Below, one piece after another: positions 1-8,463 of a DNA stretch of 64,000 nucleotides; within the stretch, counting starts at the first letter, position 1; every line of letters begins with the position of its first letter. The stretch covers positions 47,643 through 111,642 of the forward strand of contig NZ_MASJ01000042.1 in NCBI RefSeq assembly GCF_001700315.1. The letters are read 5' to 3'. Source of the DNA: Caryophanon tenue (GTDB lineage Bacteria > Bacillota > Bacilli > Bacillales_A > Planococcaceae). A program made the position numbers and the translations under genes. Under the pieces are notes generated by a model. That model was not told where the DNA came from and did not search any database. It saw nothing but the letters and a program-made list of their open reading frames with translations.

Positions 1-126
1 GAGGAGTATGCATACTTCTTATTAGAAGAAGGGCGTCGCGATGAGGCGAAAGCGATTGTTGAAAAGCTAATTGCGCTTGACCCATCAGATGACCGCTATG
101 TAGAATTACAATTAAGTTTAGATTAA
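1..126 (+). CDS. ypiA: TPR-repeat protein, C-terminal end only (YpiA-like)
   Basis: An open frame enters from the left edge and ends with TAA at 124-126, giving the last 41 residues. The visible part has the alternating small/large residue pattern of a tetratricopeptide helix pair and the typical turn 'ALDPSDD'. In B. subtilis a TPR protein, YpiA, precedes ypiB at this place, so the name rests on position plus the TPR look. TPR proteins are protein-protein adaptors; the partner is unknown. It lies 10 bases before ypiB and is probably co-transcribed with it. Confidence 0.6.
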   Translation, partial: EEYAYFLLEEGRRDEAKAIVEKLIALDPSDDRYVELQLSLD

Positions 127-136
127 GGGGGATGAT

Positions 137-688
137 TTGTTGACTGCATCCGTATCAATTGATGAAAAACGTAACTTTGTTCAGTGGTTTTTGAGAAATC
201 ATCAGCTAAAACGTCGAGAATGTGTATGGATTTTAAATTATTTGCTGAGTGATGAAGCAATATTAGAGCGTGTACATTTTACAGAGGAAGTGCATCACTG
301 TCGTCCGCGTGCAATGGTGATGTCAACAGTTGATACACCGGGCATTCCGTTTCGTTTTTATAAAGGGAATATTATGACGTCAGATGCGGAAAAGTCATTC
401 CATGATTTACGCATTCACCATGAGGAAGACCTTTATATTCAACTGAACTTTAATAACATTCCACCAAGCCAAGAATATTTAGCGGTACTAGAAGAAAACC
501 CGCATATGCCACAGTCGCTTCAAGTGAATGAGCATGACCGAATGGTGGCGGAGCAACTCGTACATGAGAGCTTGCATTATTTCCAAGAAGAAAAAATATT
601 GCGTGACATTGATGAAGCATTAGATAAGGGTGACAAAGAGCAATTTGTCGCGTTATCAAAATTATTACAGCAAGTGCGCAACACATAA
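137..688 (+). CDS. ypiB: UPF0302 family protein YpiB
   Basis: A 183-residue soluble protein matching the UPF0302/YpiB family in length and context (followed by ypiF and qcrABC as in B. subtilis). The N-terminal half includes a conserved-looking 'WFLRNHQLKRRECVWILNYLL' type segment. The C-terminal half is acidic and helical, with a region rich in E, H and Q. The biochemical role of the family is not established. The start is TTG; there are two consecutive TTG codons (137 and 140), both a few bases after the ribosome-binding sequence AAGGGGG at 125-131, so the exact first codon is uncertain by one residue. Confidence 0.8.
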   Translation: MLTASVSIDEKRNFVQWFLRNHQLKRRECVWILNYLLSDEAILERVHFTEEVHHCRPRAMVMSTVDTPGIPFRFYKGNIMTSDAEKSFHDLRIHHEEDLYIQLNFNNIPPSQEYLAVLEENPHMPQSLQVNEHDRMVAEQLVHESLHYFQEEKILRDIDEALDKGDKEQFVALSKLLQQVRNT

Positions 689-696
689 CATCACAA

Positions 697-732
697 ACAG
701 CGAAATGACGACTTAGTTATTTCGCTTTGTTG
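697..732 (+). terminator. Hairpin after ypiB, weak terminator or processing site
   Basis: The arms AGCGAAAT (699-706) and ATTTCGCT (719-726) pair perfectly. They are followed only by TTGTTG, not a clean T-run, so read-through into ypiF is likely. Confidence 0.4.
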
Positions 733-770
733 TATTTATAGATTATTTTGATGGAACTGAGGGGATAAGG

Positions 771-1223
771 ATGAAATATACGGTGCAAGATATGACGATT
801 TTTCAGCAGCAAAAACAATTTATTGATACGGCAATTGTGCCACTCGTACAGCTCGATTTTTCAGAACAGGCGCTGTTACAGTCAAGCATGGCAGCCTCTT
901 ATTTATTATCGCTCACTAATTATATTGAGCAGCAATTTAAAGGGAGAATGGTGTTATTGCCACCGGTTTGTTATACGATGATGCTCCGTTCACCAACGTT
1001 GTTACAAAACATTCATGAAGAGCTTGAAAATGGCGGATTTCGCCATATTTTTTACATAACAACCGATGTGTCATGGCGTACAATTGATGCTGAAAAAGCA
1101 ATCATTTGGTTGCCTCCGATTCCACTTGAGTCGATGGATCAAAACGTACGCAAAAGTATTTTAGAAGACCAATTGAAACAAATTTTACCGACTTTTTTAG
1201 CGGATTGGAATACGGGGCAATAG
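771..1223 (+). CDS. ypiF: DUF2487 family protein YpiF
   Basis: A 150-residue soluble protein with the length and position of YpiF, between ypiB and the qcr operon. The sequence has a long amphipathic N-terminal half and a segment 'VLLPPVCYTM' followed by 'HIFYITTDVSWR', consistent with a compact alpha/beta protein. No catalytic motif is visible and the family function is unknown. The start ATG is preceded by a strong GAGGGGATAAGG site. A possible promoter for qcrABC lies just downstream, so this gene may form a separate transcription unit with ypiB. Confidence 0.75.
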   Translation: MKYTVQDMTIFQQQKQFIDTAIVPLVQLDFSEQALLQSSMAASYLLSLTNYIEQQFKGRMVLLPPVCYTMMLRSPTLLQNIHEELENGGFRHIFYITTDVSWRTIDAEKAIIWLPPIPLESMDQNVRKSILEDQLKQILPTFLADWNTGQ

Positions 1224-1267
1224 TTTGTAGAAAGTTCCCACTTTTCATAAAATAGGATTTTCGTGTA

Positions 1268-1296
1268 TTGACCGAGAAAATTTAATGATATATCAT
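1268..1296 (+). promoter_or_regulatory. Predicted sigma-A promoter of qcrABC
   Basis: TTGACC (1268-1273), a 17-base spacer and TATCAT (1291-1296) lie 64 bases before the qcrA start. The spacing is ideal and each box differs from consensus at one position. Confidence 0.5.
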
Positions 1297-1359
1297 AGAA
1301 TTGTCTTAGTATTGCTATGAAGTATGATTCTGACTTTTATGGTTAGAGGGGGGAACGAG

Positions 1360-1863
1360 ATGAGTAACAATCGGGTTTCACGACGCCAATTTTTAGGCTA
1401 CACATTAACCGGTGTAGGCGGATTTATGGCGGCAGGAATGTTAATGCCGATGGTTCGCTTTGCAGTAGACCCAATTTTACAAAAAAAGGGTGATGGTGAT
1501 TTTGTGCAAACTGCGCAAAAAATTAGCGAGCTATCGAATGAGCCGACGCGTGTCGATTTTTCTTATGAACAAGTAGACGGCTGGTACACATCTGAAGTAA
1601 CCAATTCAGCGTGGGTGTATAAAGACGGTGACAATGTCATTGCATTATCGCCGGTATGTAAGCACTTAGGCTGTACGGTCAATTGGGGGGGAGACACTGC
1701 ACATCCTGACCAATTCTTTTGCCCGTGTCATTTAGGGCGCTATGAGAAGAATGGCAAAAACGTTGCAGGGACGCCGCCACTTGGACCGCTTGACCAATAT
1801 GAAATTTCTGAGAAAGATGGCTTTTTATTAATCGGAAAGCCAACCGAGAACACTTTAATTTAA
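1360..1863 (+). CDS. qcrA: Menaquinol-cytochrome c reductase, Rieske iron-sulfur subunit
   Basis: A 167-residue Rieske protein of the cytochrome bc complex, which passes electrons from menaquinol to cytochrome c. The N-terminus has a twin-arginine motif (SRRQFLGY, residues 7-14) followed by one hydrophobic segment, as expected for Tat-exported, membrane-anchored Rieske subunits. The 2Fe-2S ligands are visible as C100-x-H102 and C121-x-x-H124, and C105 and C123 are placed for the structural disulfide. The ATG at 1360 is chosen over upstream codons because AGAGGGGGGAA precedes it at normal distance and it puts the RR motif near the N-terminus. First gene of qcrABC. Confidence 0.95.
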   Translation: MSNNRVSRRQFLGYTLTGVGGFMAAGMLMPMVRFAVDPILQKKGDGDFVQTAQKISELSNEPTRVDFSYEQVDGWYTSEVTNSAWVYKDGDNVIALSPVCKHLGCTVNWGGDTAHPDQFFCPCHLGRYEKNGKNVAGTPPLGPLDQYEISEKDGFLLIGKPTENTLI

Positions 1864-1885
1864 TAATAGTTAGGGGGAAACAACA

Positions 1886-2560
1886 GTGCTAAATAAAATT
1901 TATGACTGGGTCGATGAACGTCTTGATATTACACCTATTTGGCGTGATATTGCAGACCATGAAGTACCTGAGCACGTGAACCCTGCACACCATTTTTCAG
2001 CGTTTGTTTATTGTTTTGGCGGCTTAACCTTTTTCATTACCGTCATTCAAATTTTATCGGGAATGTTTTTAACGATGTATTACGTACCTGATATCGAAAA
2101 TGCTTGGAAATCAGTTTACTATTTACAAAATGAAGTTGCGTTCGGTGAAATCGTACGTGGTATGCACCATTGGGGGGCGTCATTAGTAATTGTCATGATG
2201 TTTTTACACACGTTGCGGGTATTCTTTACCGGCTCGTATAAAAAACCTCGTGAGCTGAACTGGCTAGTTGGTGTTGGAATTTTTGGGGTTATGCTTGGCT
2301 TAGGTTTTACAGGTTACTTATTGCCTTGGGATATGAAAGCATTATTTGCAACAAAGGTAGGTATCGAAATTGCCGCCTCAGTACCATTTGTAGGAGAACT
2401 TATCAAAACATTATTAGCTGGTGATGCAACAATTCTCGGCGCACAAACATTAACGCGCTTCTTTGCGATTCATGTATTCTTCTTACCGGCTGTTTTATTC
2501 GTATTACTCGCACTACACTTTATTATGATTCGTCGTCAAGGTATTTCAGGACCGTTATAA
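1886..2560 (+). CDS. qcrB: Menaquinol-cytochrome c reductase, cytochrome b subunit
   Basis: A 224-residue cytochrome b6-type protein carrying the four N-terminal transmembrane helices of cytochrome b; the remaining helices are in QcrC. Paired histidines for the two b hemes are visible in 'GMHHWGAS' and 'FLHTLRVF', and again in the fourth helix ('RFFAIHVFFLPAVL' and 'ALHFIMIRRQG'). The family signature 'GYLLPWDMKA' is intact. The start codon is GTG, with AGGGGGAAAC just before it. It lies 22 bases after qcrA and 35 before qcrC. Confidence 0.95.
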   Translation: MLNKIYDWVDERLDITPIWRDIADHEVPEHVNPAHHFSAFVYCFGGLTFFITVIQILSGMFLTMYYVPDIENAWKSVYYLQNEVAFGEIVRGMHHWGASLVIVMMFLHTLRVFFTGSYKKPRELNWLVGVGIFGVMLGLGFTGYLLPWDMKALFATKVGIEIAASVPFVGELIKTLLAGDATILGAQTLTRFFAIHVFFLPAVLFVLLALHFIMIRRQGISGPL

Positions 2561-2595
2561 AGAACGCGAGCGAATAAGAAAAGGAGGAGGACAAT

Positions 2596-3381
2596 ATGCA
2601 TCGTGGAAAAGGCATGAAGTTTGTAGGCGATTCACGTGTAAAAGCAACTGGTCGGATGCCAAATAAGCCGAAAGATTATTCGGAATATCCGGGACGTACA
2701 GAAGCATTTTGGCCAGACTTTTTACTAAAAGAATGGATGGTTGGTGCGGTCTTTTTAATCGGTTATTTATTATTAACGGTTGCACATCCATCCCCGTTAG
2801 AAGGACAGGCAGACCCAACAAATACAGCATATATTCCGTTACCAGACTGGTATTTCTTACAGATGTATCAGTTGTTAAAGTATACGTATGCATCGGGGCC
2901 TTATAATATTATTGGCGCAATTATTATTCCAGGTTTAGCGTTTGGTGCTTTAGCACTTGCCCCGTTTTTAGATACGACGAAAGAGCGTAGCCCATTTAAA
3001 CGTCCGTTACCGACAGCGTTTATGTTGCTTGCACTTGCGTCGATGATTTACTTAACGTGGGAGTCTGTTGTAAACCATGACTGGGAAGCCGCAGAAGCAC
3101 AAGGTCAAATTCAAGAAGAAGTAAACGTTGAAATTGACGAAACGGCAGAAGGCTATTTATTGTTGACCGGTGAGCAAGGGAAATCCTGTATAGCCTGTCA
3201 CGGAGCTGATTTAGCCGGTGGTGCAGCTGCGCCACCACTTGTTGGCAATGAGTTAACAGCGGATGAAGTTGCTGAGATTATGGTCAATGGCCGTGGTGCG
3301 ATGCCAGCAGGTCAATGGGCTGGAACAGATGAGGAATTACAAGTTGTTGCAGAATTTATCGCAAGTTTAAAAGAAGAATAG
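2596..3381 (+). CDS. qcrC: Menaquinol-cytochrome c reductase, cytochrome b/c subunit
   Basis: A 261-residue fusion typical of Bacillales. The first two thirds resemble cytochrome b6f subunit IV, with three hydrophobic helices and the quinol-site 'PLPDWYF' sequence. The C-terminal third is a class I cytochrome c domain on the outer face. The heme c site is CIACH at residues 198-202, and the likely axial Met is in 'GAMPAG' near residue 236. The ribosome site AAGGAGGAGG is near perfect. Last gene of qcrABC, followed by a strong terminator. Confidence 0.95.
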   Translation: MHRGKGMKFVGDSRVKATGRMPNKPKDYSEYPGRTEAFWPDFLLKEWMVGAVFLIGYLLLTVAHPSPLEGQADPTNTAYIPLPDWYFLQMYQLLKYTYASGPYNIIGAIIIPGLAFGALALAPFLDTTKERSPFKRPLPTAFMLLALASMIYLTWESVVNHDWEAAEAQGQIQEEVNVEIDETAEGYLLLTGEQGKSCIACHGADLAGGAAAPPLVGNELTADEVAEIMVNGRGAMPAGQWAGTDEELQVVAEFIASLKEE

Positions 3382-3424
3382 TAGTAGCATACAAGCTTTC
3401 ATAGGAACGAACTATGGAGCAAAG

Positions 3425-3465
3425 AAGAGTGTCCGAGCTGATAGGCTTCGACACTCTTTTTTTAT
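3425..3465 (+). terminator. Rho-independent terminator of qcrABC
   Basis: The arms AAGAGTGTC and GACACTCTT (3450-3458) are followed by a T-run. Part of the inner loop (CGAGC / GGCTTCG) can extend the stem. Confidence 0.85.
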
Positions 3466-3540
3466 GAAACAATGTGTAAAACGATGCGCAGTGTAAAAAA
3501 AATAGTGTACACTGACAACAGTTAAGAAAGGAGGAAGGAT

Positions 3541-4152
3541 ATGCGACAGTTATGGACGCAACTATGGTTTTTATTAACGCACCGCACTTTTTTATGGCTG
3601 TTATTAGTCGTGAATATCGGTGGCACGATTTATGGATACATATGGTACGGTGGGCAATTAGCAAACACGGAGCCAATTTTTTATTTATTTGTACCGGATA
3701 GTCCAACTGCTTCATTATTTTTCTGTCTGGTCATTATTGGTTGGTTACGTGGCACAAATTATCGCTTATTTGAGGCACTCGCGCTCATTACGCTCGTGAA
3801 ATATGGAATATGGGCAGATGTGATGAATTTTTGGACAGCGTATGAGACAGGGCCGCTAAGTCCAATTGGCTGGATGCTTGTTGTGTCACACTTTGCCATG
3901 GCGTTACAAGCCGTACTCTATATACCGAAATATGATTTTGGTTATGTATCGGTGGCAATCGCAGCCGTATGGACGCTGCATAATGATGTGATCGACTATG
4001 TGTTTGGGCAAATGCCGATTTATCGTTCTATTACGAAATACGCTGAATACATTGGGTATTTTACGTTTTGGTTATCCATTTTCTGTATAGCACTTGCATT
4101 TTATGTGAGCAAACAGCGCGGATTATTTGCTCATATGCGTAACACTCGGTAA
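3541..4152 (+). CDS. ypjA: DUF1405 membrane protein YpjA
   Basis: A 203-residue integral membrane protein with about six hydrophobic segments. Its length, topology and place directly after qcrC agree with B. subtilis YpjA (DUF1405). Conserved-looking features are 'YIWYGGQL' after the first helix, 'LVKYGIWADVMNFW' in the middle and 'HNDVIDYVFGQMPIY' in the loop before the last helix. The function is unknown; a role in membrane or respiratory physiology would only be a guess from its neighbours. The start is supported by AAGGAGGAAGG immediately upstream. Confidence 0.8.
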   Translation: MRQLWTQLWFLLTHRTFLWLLLVVNIGGTIYGYIWYGGQLANTEPIFYLFVPDSPTASLFFCLVIIGWLRGTNYRLFEALALITLVKYGIWADVMNFWTAYETGPLSPIGWMLVVSHFAMALQAVLYIPKYDFGYVSVAIAAVWTLHNDVIDYVFGQMPIYRSITKYAEYIGYFTFWLSIFCIALAFYVSKQRGLFAHMRNTR

Positions 4153-4233
4153 AATAGAAGTATCGAGGGAATTGTAGGTAATTTACCTTCTTCTTAGAAA
4201 AATGGATACTTTATATGAAAGGAAAGAAGACTA

Positions 4234-4917
4234 TTGGTAATGTTTATTGTGTACTTTTTACTGATTTTACTTTTACCGCTGTACGCACAATGGAAAGTAA
4301 AGAGCACGTATAAAAAGTATTCGGAAGTGTATTCGACATCTGGCAAAACGGGTGAACAAGTTGCACGTGAAATGTTGGACGCAAACGGCTTATATGACGT
4401 ACGTGTTGTTCCGACACAAGGGGTTTTATCAGATCACTACAATCCAGCAACAAAAACAGTTGCTTTATCAGAATCAAACTATTACGGCACATCTGTTGCC
4501 GGCACAGCAGTTGCAGCCCACGAGGTGGGTCACGCAATTCAGCATGCAGAGAGCTATGCAATGTTAACACTTCGTTCGAAATTAGTGCCAGTGGCGAATA
4601 TTTCGTCAAATGCATCATGGATTTTCATTTTAATCGGTATTATTGCCACATCTTCAAACTTATTGTTATTAGGGATTATTTTGATGGCAGCTGGGGTTGT
4701 ATTCCAGTTAGTAACGTTACCTGTTGAGTTCGACGCATCAAGTCGAGCGATGAATCAAATTTCATCAATGGGCATCATTAATAATGAAGAATATCCACAA
4801 GCACGTCGCGTATTAAATGCAGCGGCTATGACATATGTAGCTGCAGCAGCAGTTGCGGTACTTGAGCTTGTACGTTTAATTTTAATGTATACAGGTATGA
4901 CAAGTAACGAAGATTAA
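4234..4917 (+). CDS. Neutral zinc metallopeptidase, YugP family
   Basis: A 227-residue membrane-bound peptidase. The N-terminal helix (residues 1-20) anchors it, then comes a short soluble part with the zinc-binding motif HEVGH (within 'AAHEVGHAIQH', about residues 95-105). After that are two or three more hydrophobic segments and the conserved 'LPVEFDASSRAM', whose Glu is the expected third zinc ligand. The length matches the YugP family; its natural substrates are not known. I use the TTG at 4234 because AAAGGA lies 10 bases before it; an in-frame ATG at 4240 is the alternative. In B. subtilis yugP lies elsewhere, so this is a lineage-specific placement. Confidence 0.85.
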   Translation: MVMFIVYFLLILLLPLYAQWKVKSTYKKYSEVYSTSGKTGEQVAREMLDANGLYDVRVVPTQGVLSDHYNPATKTVALSESNYYGTSVAGTAVAAHEVGHAIQHAESYAMLTLRSKLVPVANISSNASWIFILIGIIATSSNLLLLGIILMAAGVVFQLVTLPVEFDASSRAMNQISSMGIINNEEYPQARRVLNAAAMTYVAAAAVAVLELVRLILMYTGMTSNED

Positions 4918-4918
4918 T

Positions 4919-4953
4919 GAAAAAGCGCATCGGGAAATCCCGACGCGCTTTTT
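4919..4953. terminator. Bidirectional terminator between convergent genes
   Basis: AAAAGCGC...GCGCTTTT with an inner CGGGA/TCCCG pairing forms a hairpin, with A-run and T-run on opposite sides. It separates the convergent metallopeptidase and YitT genes. Confidence 0.8.
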
Positions 4954-5823
4954 TTAATGCAGTGGTTGTTTCGCTGCATCAAGCGTAAAGCCTTCGCCCG
5001 ATACGTCACGTACTTCAGAAATGGAGACAAAGGCATGAGGGTCAATGCGCTCAATAATAGATTTAATACGAATCGTTTCGTTTTTAGGTACGACACAATA
5101 AAGCACTTGCTTATGTTCTTTTGTGAAATAGCCCTGCCCATTTAAAATGGTTACACCGCGCTCCATATGCATCGTAATATGTTCGGCAATTTCTTCGTGC
5201 TTCGGTGAAATGATGAAAATGCCACGCGCTGCATATTGTCCGTCTTGTACCATATCAATGACACGTCCACCAACGTAAACGGCGATTAATGTGTACATCA
5301 TCGAACGGGCGTCGAGGAATGTAAGCCATGATAGTAAAATAATGAATGCATCGAACGTGAACATCGTTTTGCCCATGCTCCAGCCGAAATATTTGTGCAT
5401 TAAGCGTGCTAAAATATCAACGCCACCTGTTGTCCCACCGAAGCGGAAAATGATGCCGAGCCCAAGACCGATAAATACCCCTGCAAATAATGCGACGAGC
5501 AGCAGATCTTCATGCAAGTCGATAGCGAATGCGTATGTTTGGAAAATTTTTAAGAATACTGAAAATGCGACAGTCCCGATTAAGGTGTAAATAAACGAGC
5601 GCTTACCAAGAAGTTTATACCCTAATATGAACATTGGAATGTTTAAAATAATGTTCATGAGCGCTGGGTCCCATCCAAGTGTGAATAGTAAAATTAATGT
5701 AATCCCACTAAAGCCGCCTTCACCAAGCTCATGAGCGATGTTGAAGTGAACAAAACCAAACGCGAAAATTGCTGTTCCGATTAAAATACCAACGACATTT
5801 TGCCATTTAATCATTTTTAACAT
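4954..5823 (-). CDS. ypjC: YitT family membrane protein (DUF161/DUF2179), YpjC-like
   Basis: A 289-residue protein with about five or six transmembrane helices in the first 200 residues, then a cytosolic DUF2179 domain with the alternating strand pattern 'RGVTILNGQGYFTKEHKQVLYCVV'. This two-part architecture defines the YitT family, whose transport or sensing function is unproven. Glycine-rich membrane motifs such as 'GLGLGIIFRFGGTTGGVDILARL' are typical. The start at 5823 follows GAGAGGTG; a second in-frame ATG lies three codons later. In B. subtilis ypjC stands just before dapB in the same direction, whereas here it is divergent from dapB, so the segment appears inverted. Confidence 0.85.
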   Translation of the reverse strand: MLKMIKWQNVVGILIGTAIFAFGFVHFNIAHELGEGGFSGITLILLFTLGWDPALMNIILNIPMFILGYKLLGKRSFIYTLIGTVAFSVFLKIFQTYAFAIDLHEDLLLVALFAGVFIGLGLGIIFRFGGTTGGVDILARLMHKYFGWSMGKTMFTFDAFIILLSWLTFLDARSMMYTLIAVYVGGRVIDMVQDGQYAARGIFIISPKHEEIAEHITMHMERGVTILNGQGYFTKEHKQVLYCVVPKNETIRIKSIIERIDPHAFVSISEVRDVSGEGFTLDAAKQPLH

Positions 5824-5873
5824 GTAAGCACCTCTCTTTCTTCTAAAATCACACTACCATGCCCTTTATTCCT

Positions 5874-5903
5874 TTGACAACCCCCATGTTCTTTCGATAC
5901 GAT
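5874..5903 (+). promoter_or_regulatory. Predicted promoter of the dapB gene cluster
   Basis: TTGACA (5874-5879), an 18-base spacer and TACGAT (5898-5903) form a plausible sigma-A promoter in the 200-base divergent gap between the YitT gene and dapB. Confidence 0.45.
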
Positions 5904-6023
5904 GGAAGAAGAGCTGGCGCGACAATGATTCGTGAAATAGGGTACATAGATGACAGTTGAACAACCCCCTTAAAGCTTCTACATACTAGCAACATGGACG
6001 TAATGATGAAAGGATGAGATTGA

Positions 6024-6818
6024 GTGATTCGAGTAGCAATTGCAGGTGCACGTGGTAAAATGGGAACAGAGGCCGTACATACGGTGATGAAAAAAGAAGG
6101 TATGGAATTAGTCGCTGTACTGGACTATAAACAAATCGGTGCAACATTAGCGGATACGGGATTATTTCCAACGTCGTATACAGCGCCGATTTACACAGAG
6201 ATGGCACAATTAGTCGCAGATACAAAGCCGGATGTGTTAGTGGATTTAACGAACCCACACGCGGTATATGCACATACGAAAGAGGCGTTACAGCTAGGCG
6301 TACGTCCAGTTATTGGCACGACAGGTTTTACGGATGAACAGCTAGCAGAGTTAACACAGCTAGCAGCGGATAAAGAGCTAGGTGCAATTATTGCCCCGAA
6401 CTTTGCCATTGGTGCGATTTTAATGATGAAGTTTGCCAAAGAAGCAGCGAAATACTTACCAGATGTGGAAATTATCGAAATGCATCATGACCAAAAGTTA
6501 GATGCGCCATCAGGGACTGCTGTGAAGACAGCGCAAATGATTAGCGAAGTACGTCAAGCCAAACAGCAGGGACATCCGGATGAAAAAGAAACATTAGCAG
6601 GTGCTCGTGGTGCAGACTTTGACGGTATGCGTATTCATAGCGTTCGTTTACCAGGCTTAGTCGCACACCAAGAAGTGCTGTTTGGTGGTGAAGGACAGTT
6701 ACTCACAATTCGTCACGACTCGATGAACCGTGGTTCGTTTATGTCAGGCGTTGCATTTTGTATTGAAGAAGTTGTAAGTATGAAAACACTTGTTTATGGA
6801 TTAGAAAATATTATTTAA
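6024..6818 (+). CDS. dapB: 4-hydroxy-tetrahydrodipicolinate reductase
   Basis: A 264-residue enzyme of the diaminopimelate/lysine pathway, using NAD(P)H to reduce the cyclic product of DapA. The Rossmann motif G8-x-x-G11-x-M-G14 opens the protein. The family signature runs from E152 to A166 and contains the paired H154/H155, K158 and the 'APSGTA' loop that binds the substrate. The length is normal. The start is GTG with AAAGGATGAGA upstream. It heads a cluster with mgsA, bshA, cca and birA, all on the same strand. Confidence 0.96.
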   Translation: MIRVAIAGARGKMGTEAVHTVMKKEGMELVAVLDYKQIGATLADTGLFPTSYTAPIYTEMAQLVADTKPDVLVDLTNPHAVYAHTKEALQLGVRPVIGTTGFTDEQLAELTQLAADKELGAIIAPNFAIGAILMMKFAKEAAKYLPDVEIIEMHHDQKLDAPSGTAVKTAQMISEVRQAKQQGHPDEKETLAGARGADFDGMRIHSVRLPGLVAHQEVLFGGEGQLLTIRHDSMNRGSFMSGVAFCIEEVVSMKTLVYGLENII

Positions 6819-6838
6819 ACGCATAATATCGCATAGTC

Positions 6839-6877
6839 AGGGCTGCATGAAATGTTGAGATGCTTTCGCGCAGCCCT
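6839..6877 (+). terminator. Hairpin between dapB and mgsA
   Basis: AGGGCTGC and GCAGCCCT form a perfect 8-base stem with a long loop. No T-run follows, so it may be an RNA-stability or partial attenuation element rather than a full terminator. Confidence 0.4.
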
Positions 6878-6902
6878 CTATGTATTGAAAAGGATGAAGT
6901 AC

Positions 6903-7304
6903 ATGAAAATAGCATTAATTGCACATGACCGCAAAAAAGACAACTTAGTAGAATTTGCAATTGCATATACAGAAATTTTAAAAGAGCATGACTTATACGC
7001 GACGGGGACGACTGGTATGCGCGTAATGGAAGCGACCGGTTTACACATTCAACGCTTTAGCTCAGGTCCACTTGGTGGTGACCAACAAATTGGCGCGATG
7101 ATTGCGATGAATAAAATGGATATGGTCATTTTCTTCCGCGACCCGTTAACAGCACAGCCGCATGAACCAGATGTGTCAGCGCTTATTCGTTTATGCGACG
7201 TATATAATGTGCCACTTGCGACAAATATGGGCACGGCAGAAGTGTTATTAAAAGGATTACAAGAAGGGTTTATTGACTGGCGTTTAATTCAAGAGCGTCG
7301 TTAA
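6903..7304 (+). CDS. mgsA: Methylglyoxal synthase
   Basis: A 133-residue enzyme that converts dihydroxyacetone phosphate to methylglyoxal and phosphate, bypassing lower glycolysis. The family pattern is complete: H8 and K12 in the first strand and turn, the catalytic aspartate D60 in '[11 protein letters not shown]' (equivalent of E. coli Asp71), H87 in 'AQPHEPD' (equivalent of His98) and 'NMGTAE' near 108-113. The ATG at 6903 is favoured because AGG at 6891-6893 is well placed and the protein then begins directly with the first strand. It is followed by bshA only 19 bases later. Confidence 0.95.
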   Translation: MKIALIAHDRKKDNLVEFAIAYTEILKEHDLYATGTTGMRVMEATGLHIQRFSSGPLGGDQQIGAMIAMNKMDMVIFFRDPLTAQPHEPDVSALIRLCDVYNVPLATNMGTAEVLLKGLQEGFIDWRLIQERR

Positions 7305-7323
7305 GAAAGTGAGGGTTCGTCGG

Positions 7324-8463
7324 ATGAGAAAGCTAAAAATCGGCATTACGTGTTATCCAACAGTTGGAGGTTCGGGTGTACTTGCGACAGAGCTTGGAAA
7401 AATGTTAGCGGAGCGGGGGCATGAAATTCATTTTATTACATCAAGTATGCCGTTTCGTTTAAATCGTATGTATCCAAATATATTTTTCCATGAAGTGGAC
7501 GTAAACCAATACTCTGTTTTTCAATATCCGCCGTATGACATCGCTTTGGCGAGCAAAATTGCAGAGGTTGTGAAAGAACAACAAATAAACGTCATGCACG
7601 TTCATTATGCGATTCCACATGCAGTATGTGCGGCATTAGCGCGCAATATGAGCGATGTGGATTTCGGTGTTGTGACGACGCTACACGGAACAGATATTAC
7701 GGTGCTTGGTCAAGATTCGTCGATGGTAAAACCGATTAAATATGGTATTGAAGCATCGGATATTGTAACCGCTGTTTCAACCGCGTTAAAGGAACAGACA
7801 TATGATTTAATTCCAACAGAAAAAGATATTGAAACGGTCTATAATTTTGTCGATGAGCGCGTCTATAAGCCAGTCGATGTCGGTAATTTACGTGCGCAAT
7901 TTGGCATTCGTGACGATGAAAAAGTACTAATTCATGTATCGAATTTCCGCAAAATCAAAAATGTTGACCATATTGTCGAAGCGTTTATGAGCGTGCGAAA
8001 AGAAATGCCTGCAAAGCTCATGTTAGTCGGCGATGGACCAGAAATGAACCGCATTATGCAAATGGTAAAAGAAACGCCATATAAAGAAGATGTGCTCTTT
8101 TTAGGGCGTCAGGAGAATTTATCGGAACTGTATTCGATGAGTGATTTAATGTTGCTATTATCATCGAAAGAGTCGTTCGGTTTAGTGCTATTAGAAGCGA
8201 TGGCTTGTGGTGTGCCGGGAATTGGGACAAATGTTGGCGGTATACCAGAAGTGATTGAACATGGTAAAACAGGCTTTATTGTTGAAGAAGGCGATGTGGA
8301 AGCAGTTGCCAAGCATGCCGTAGCGCTGCTGCGTGATGAATCTCGTTTAGCGCAGTTTAAAGCGCATGCGAAAGAAGCGGTTGCAACACGTTTTAGCTCG
8401 GCATCAATCGTTGAGCAATATGAAGCTTTATATGACAAGGTGGCGGTGTGGCATGGCAAGTAA
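7324..8463 (+). CDS. bshA: N-acetyl-alpha-D-glucosaminyl L-malate synthase
   Basis: A 379-residue GT4-family retaining glycosyltransferase that joins N-acetylglucosamine from UDP-GlcNAc to L-malate, the first step of bacillithiol synthesis. The N-terminal loop 'GGSGVLATELG' and the C-terminal 'ESFGLVLLEAMACG' (about residues 283-296, the nucleotide-sugar binding E-x7-E pattern) are intact. The ATG at 7324 is chosen because GAGGG (7311-7315) is 8 bases upstream. The usual neighbour bshB1 (deacetylase) is missing between mgsA and bshA. The end overlaps cca by 11 bases. Confidence 0.93.
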   Translation: MRKLKIGITCYPTVGGSGVLATELGKMLAERGHEIHFITSSMPFRLNRMYPNIFFHEVDVNQYSVFQYPPYDIALASKIAEVVKEQQINVMHVHYAIPHAVCAALARNMSDVDFGVVTTLHGTDITVLGQDSSMVKPIKYGIEASDIVTAVSTALKEQTYDLIPTEKDIETVYNFVDERVYKPVDVGNLRAQFGIRDDEKVLIHVSNFRKIKNVDHIVEAFMSVRKEMPAKLMLVGDGPEMNRIMQMVKETPYKEDVLFLGRQENLSELYSMSDLMLLLSSKESFGLVLLEAMACGVPGIGTNVGGIPEVIEHGKTGFIVEEGDVEAVAKHAVALLRDESRLAQFKAHAKEAVATRFSSASIVEQYEALYDKVAVWHGK

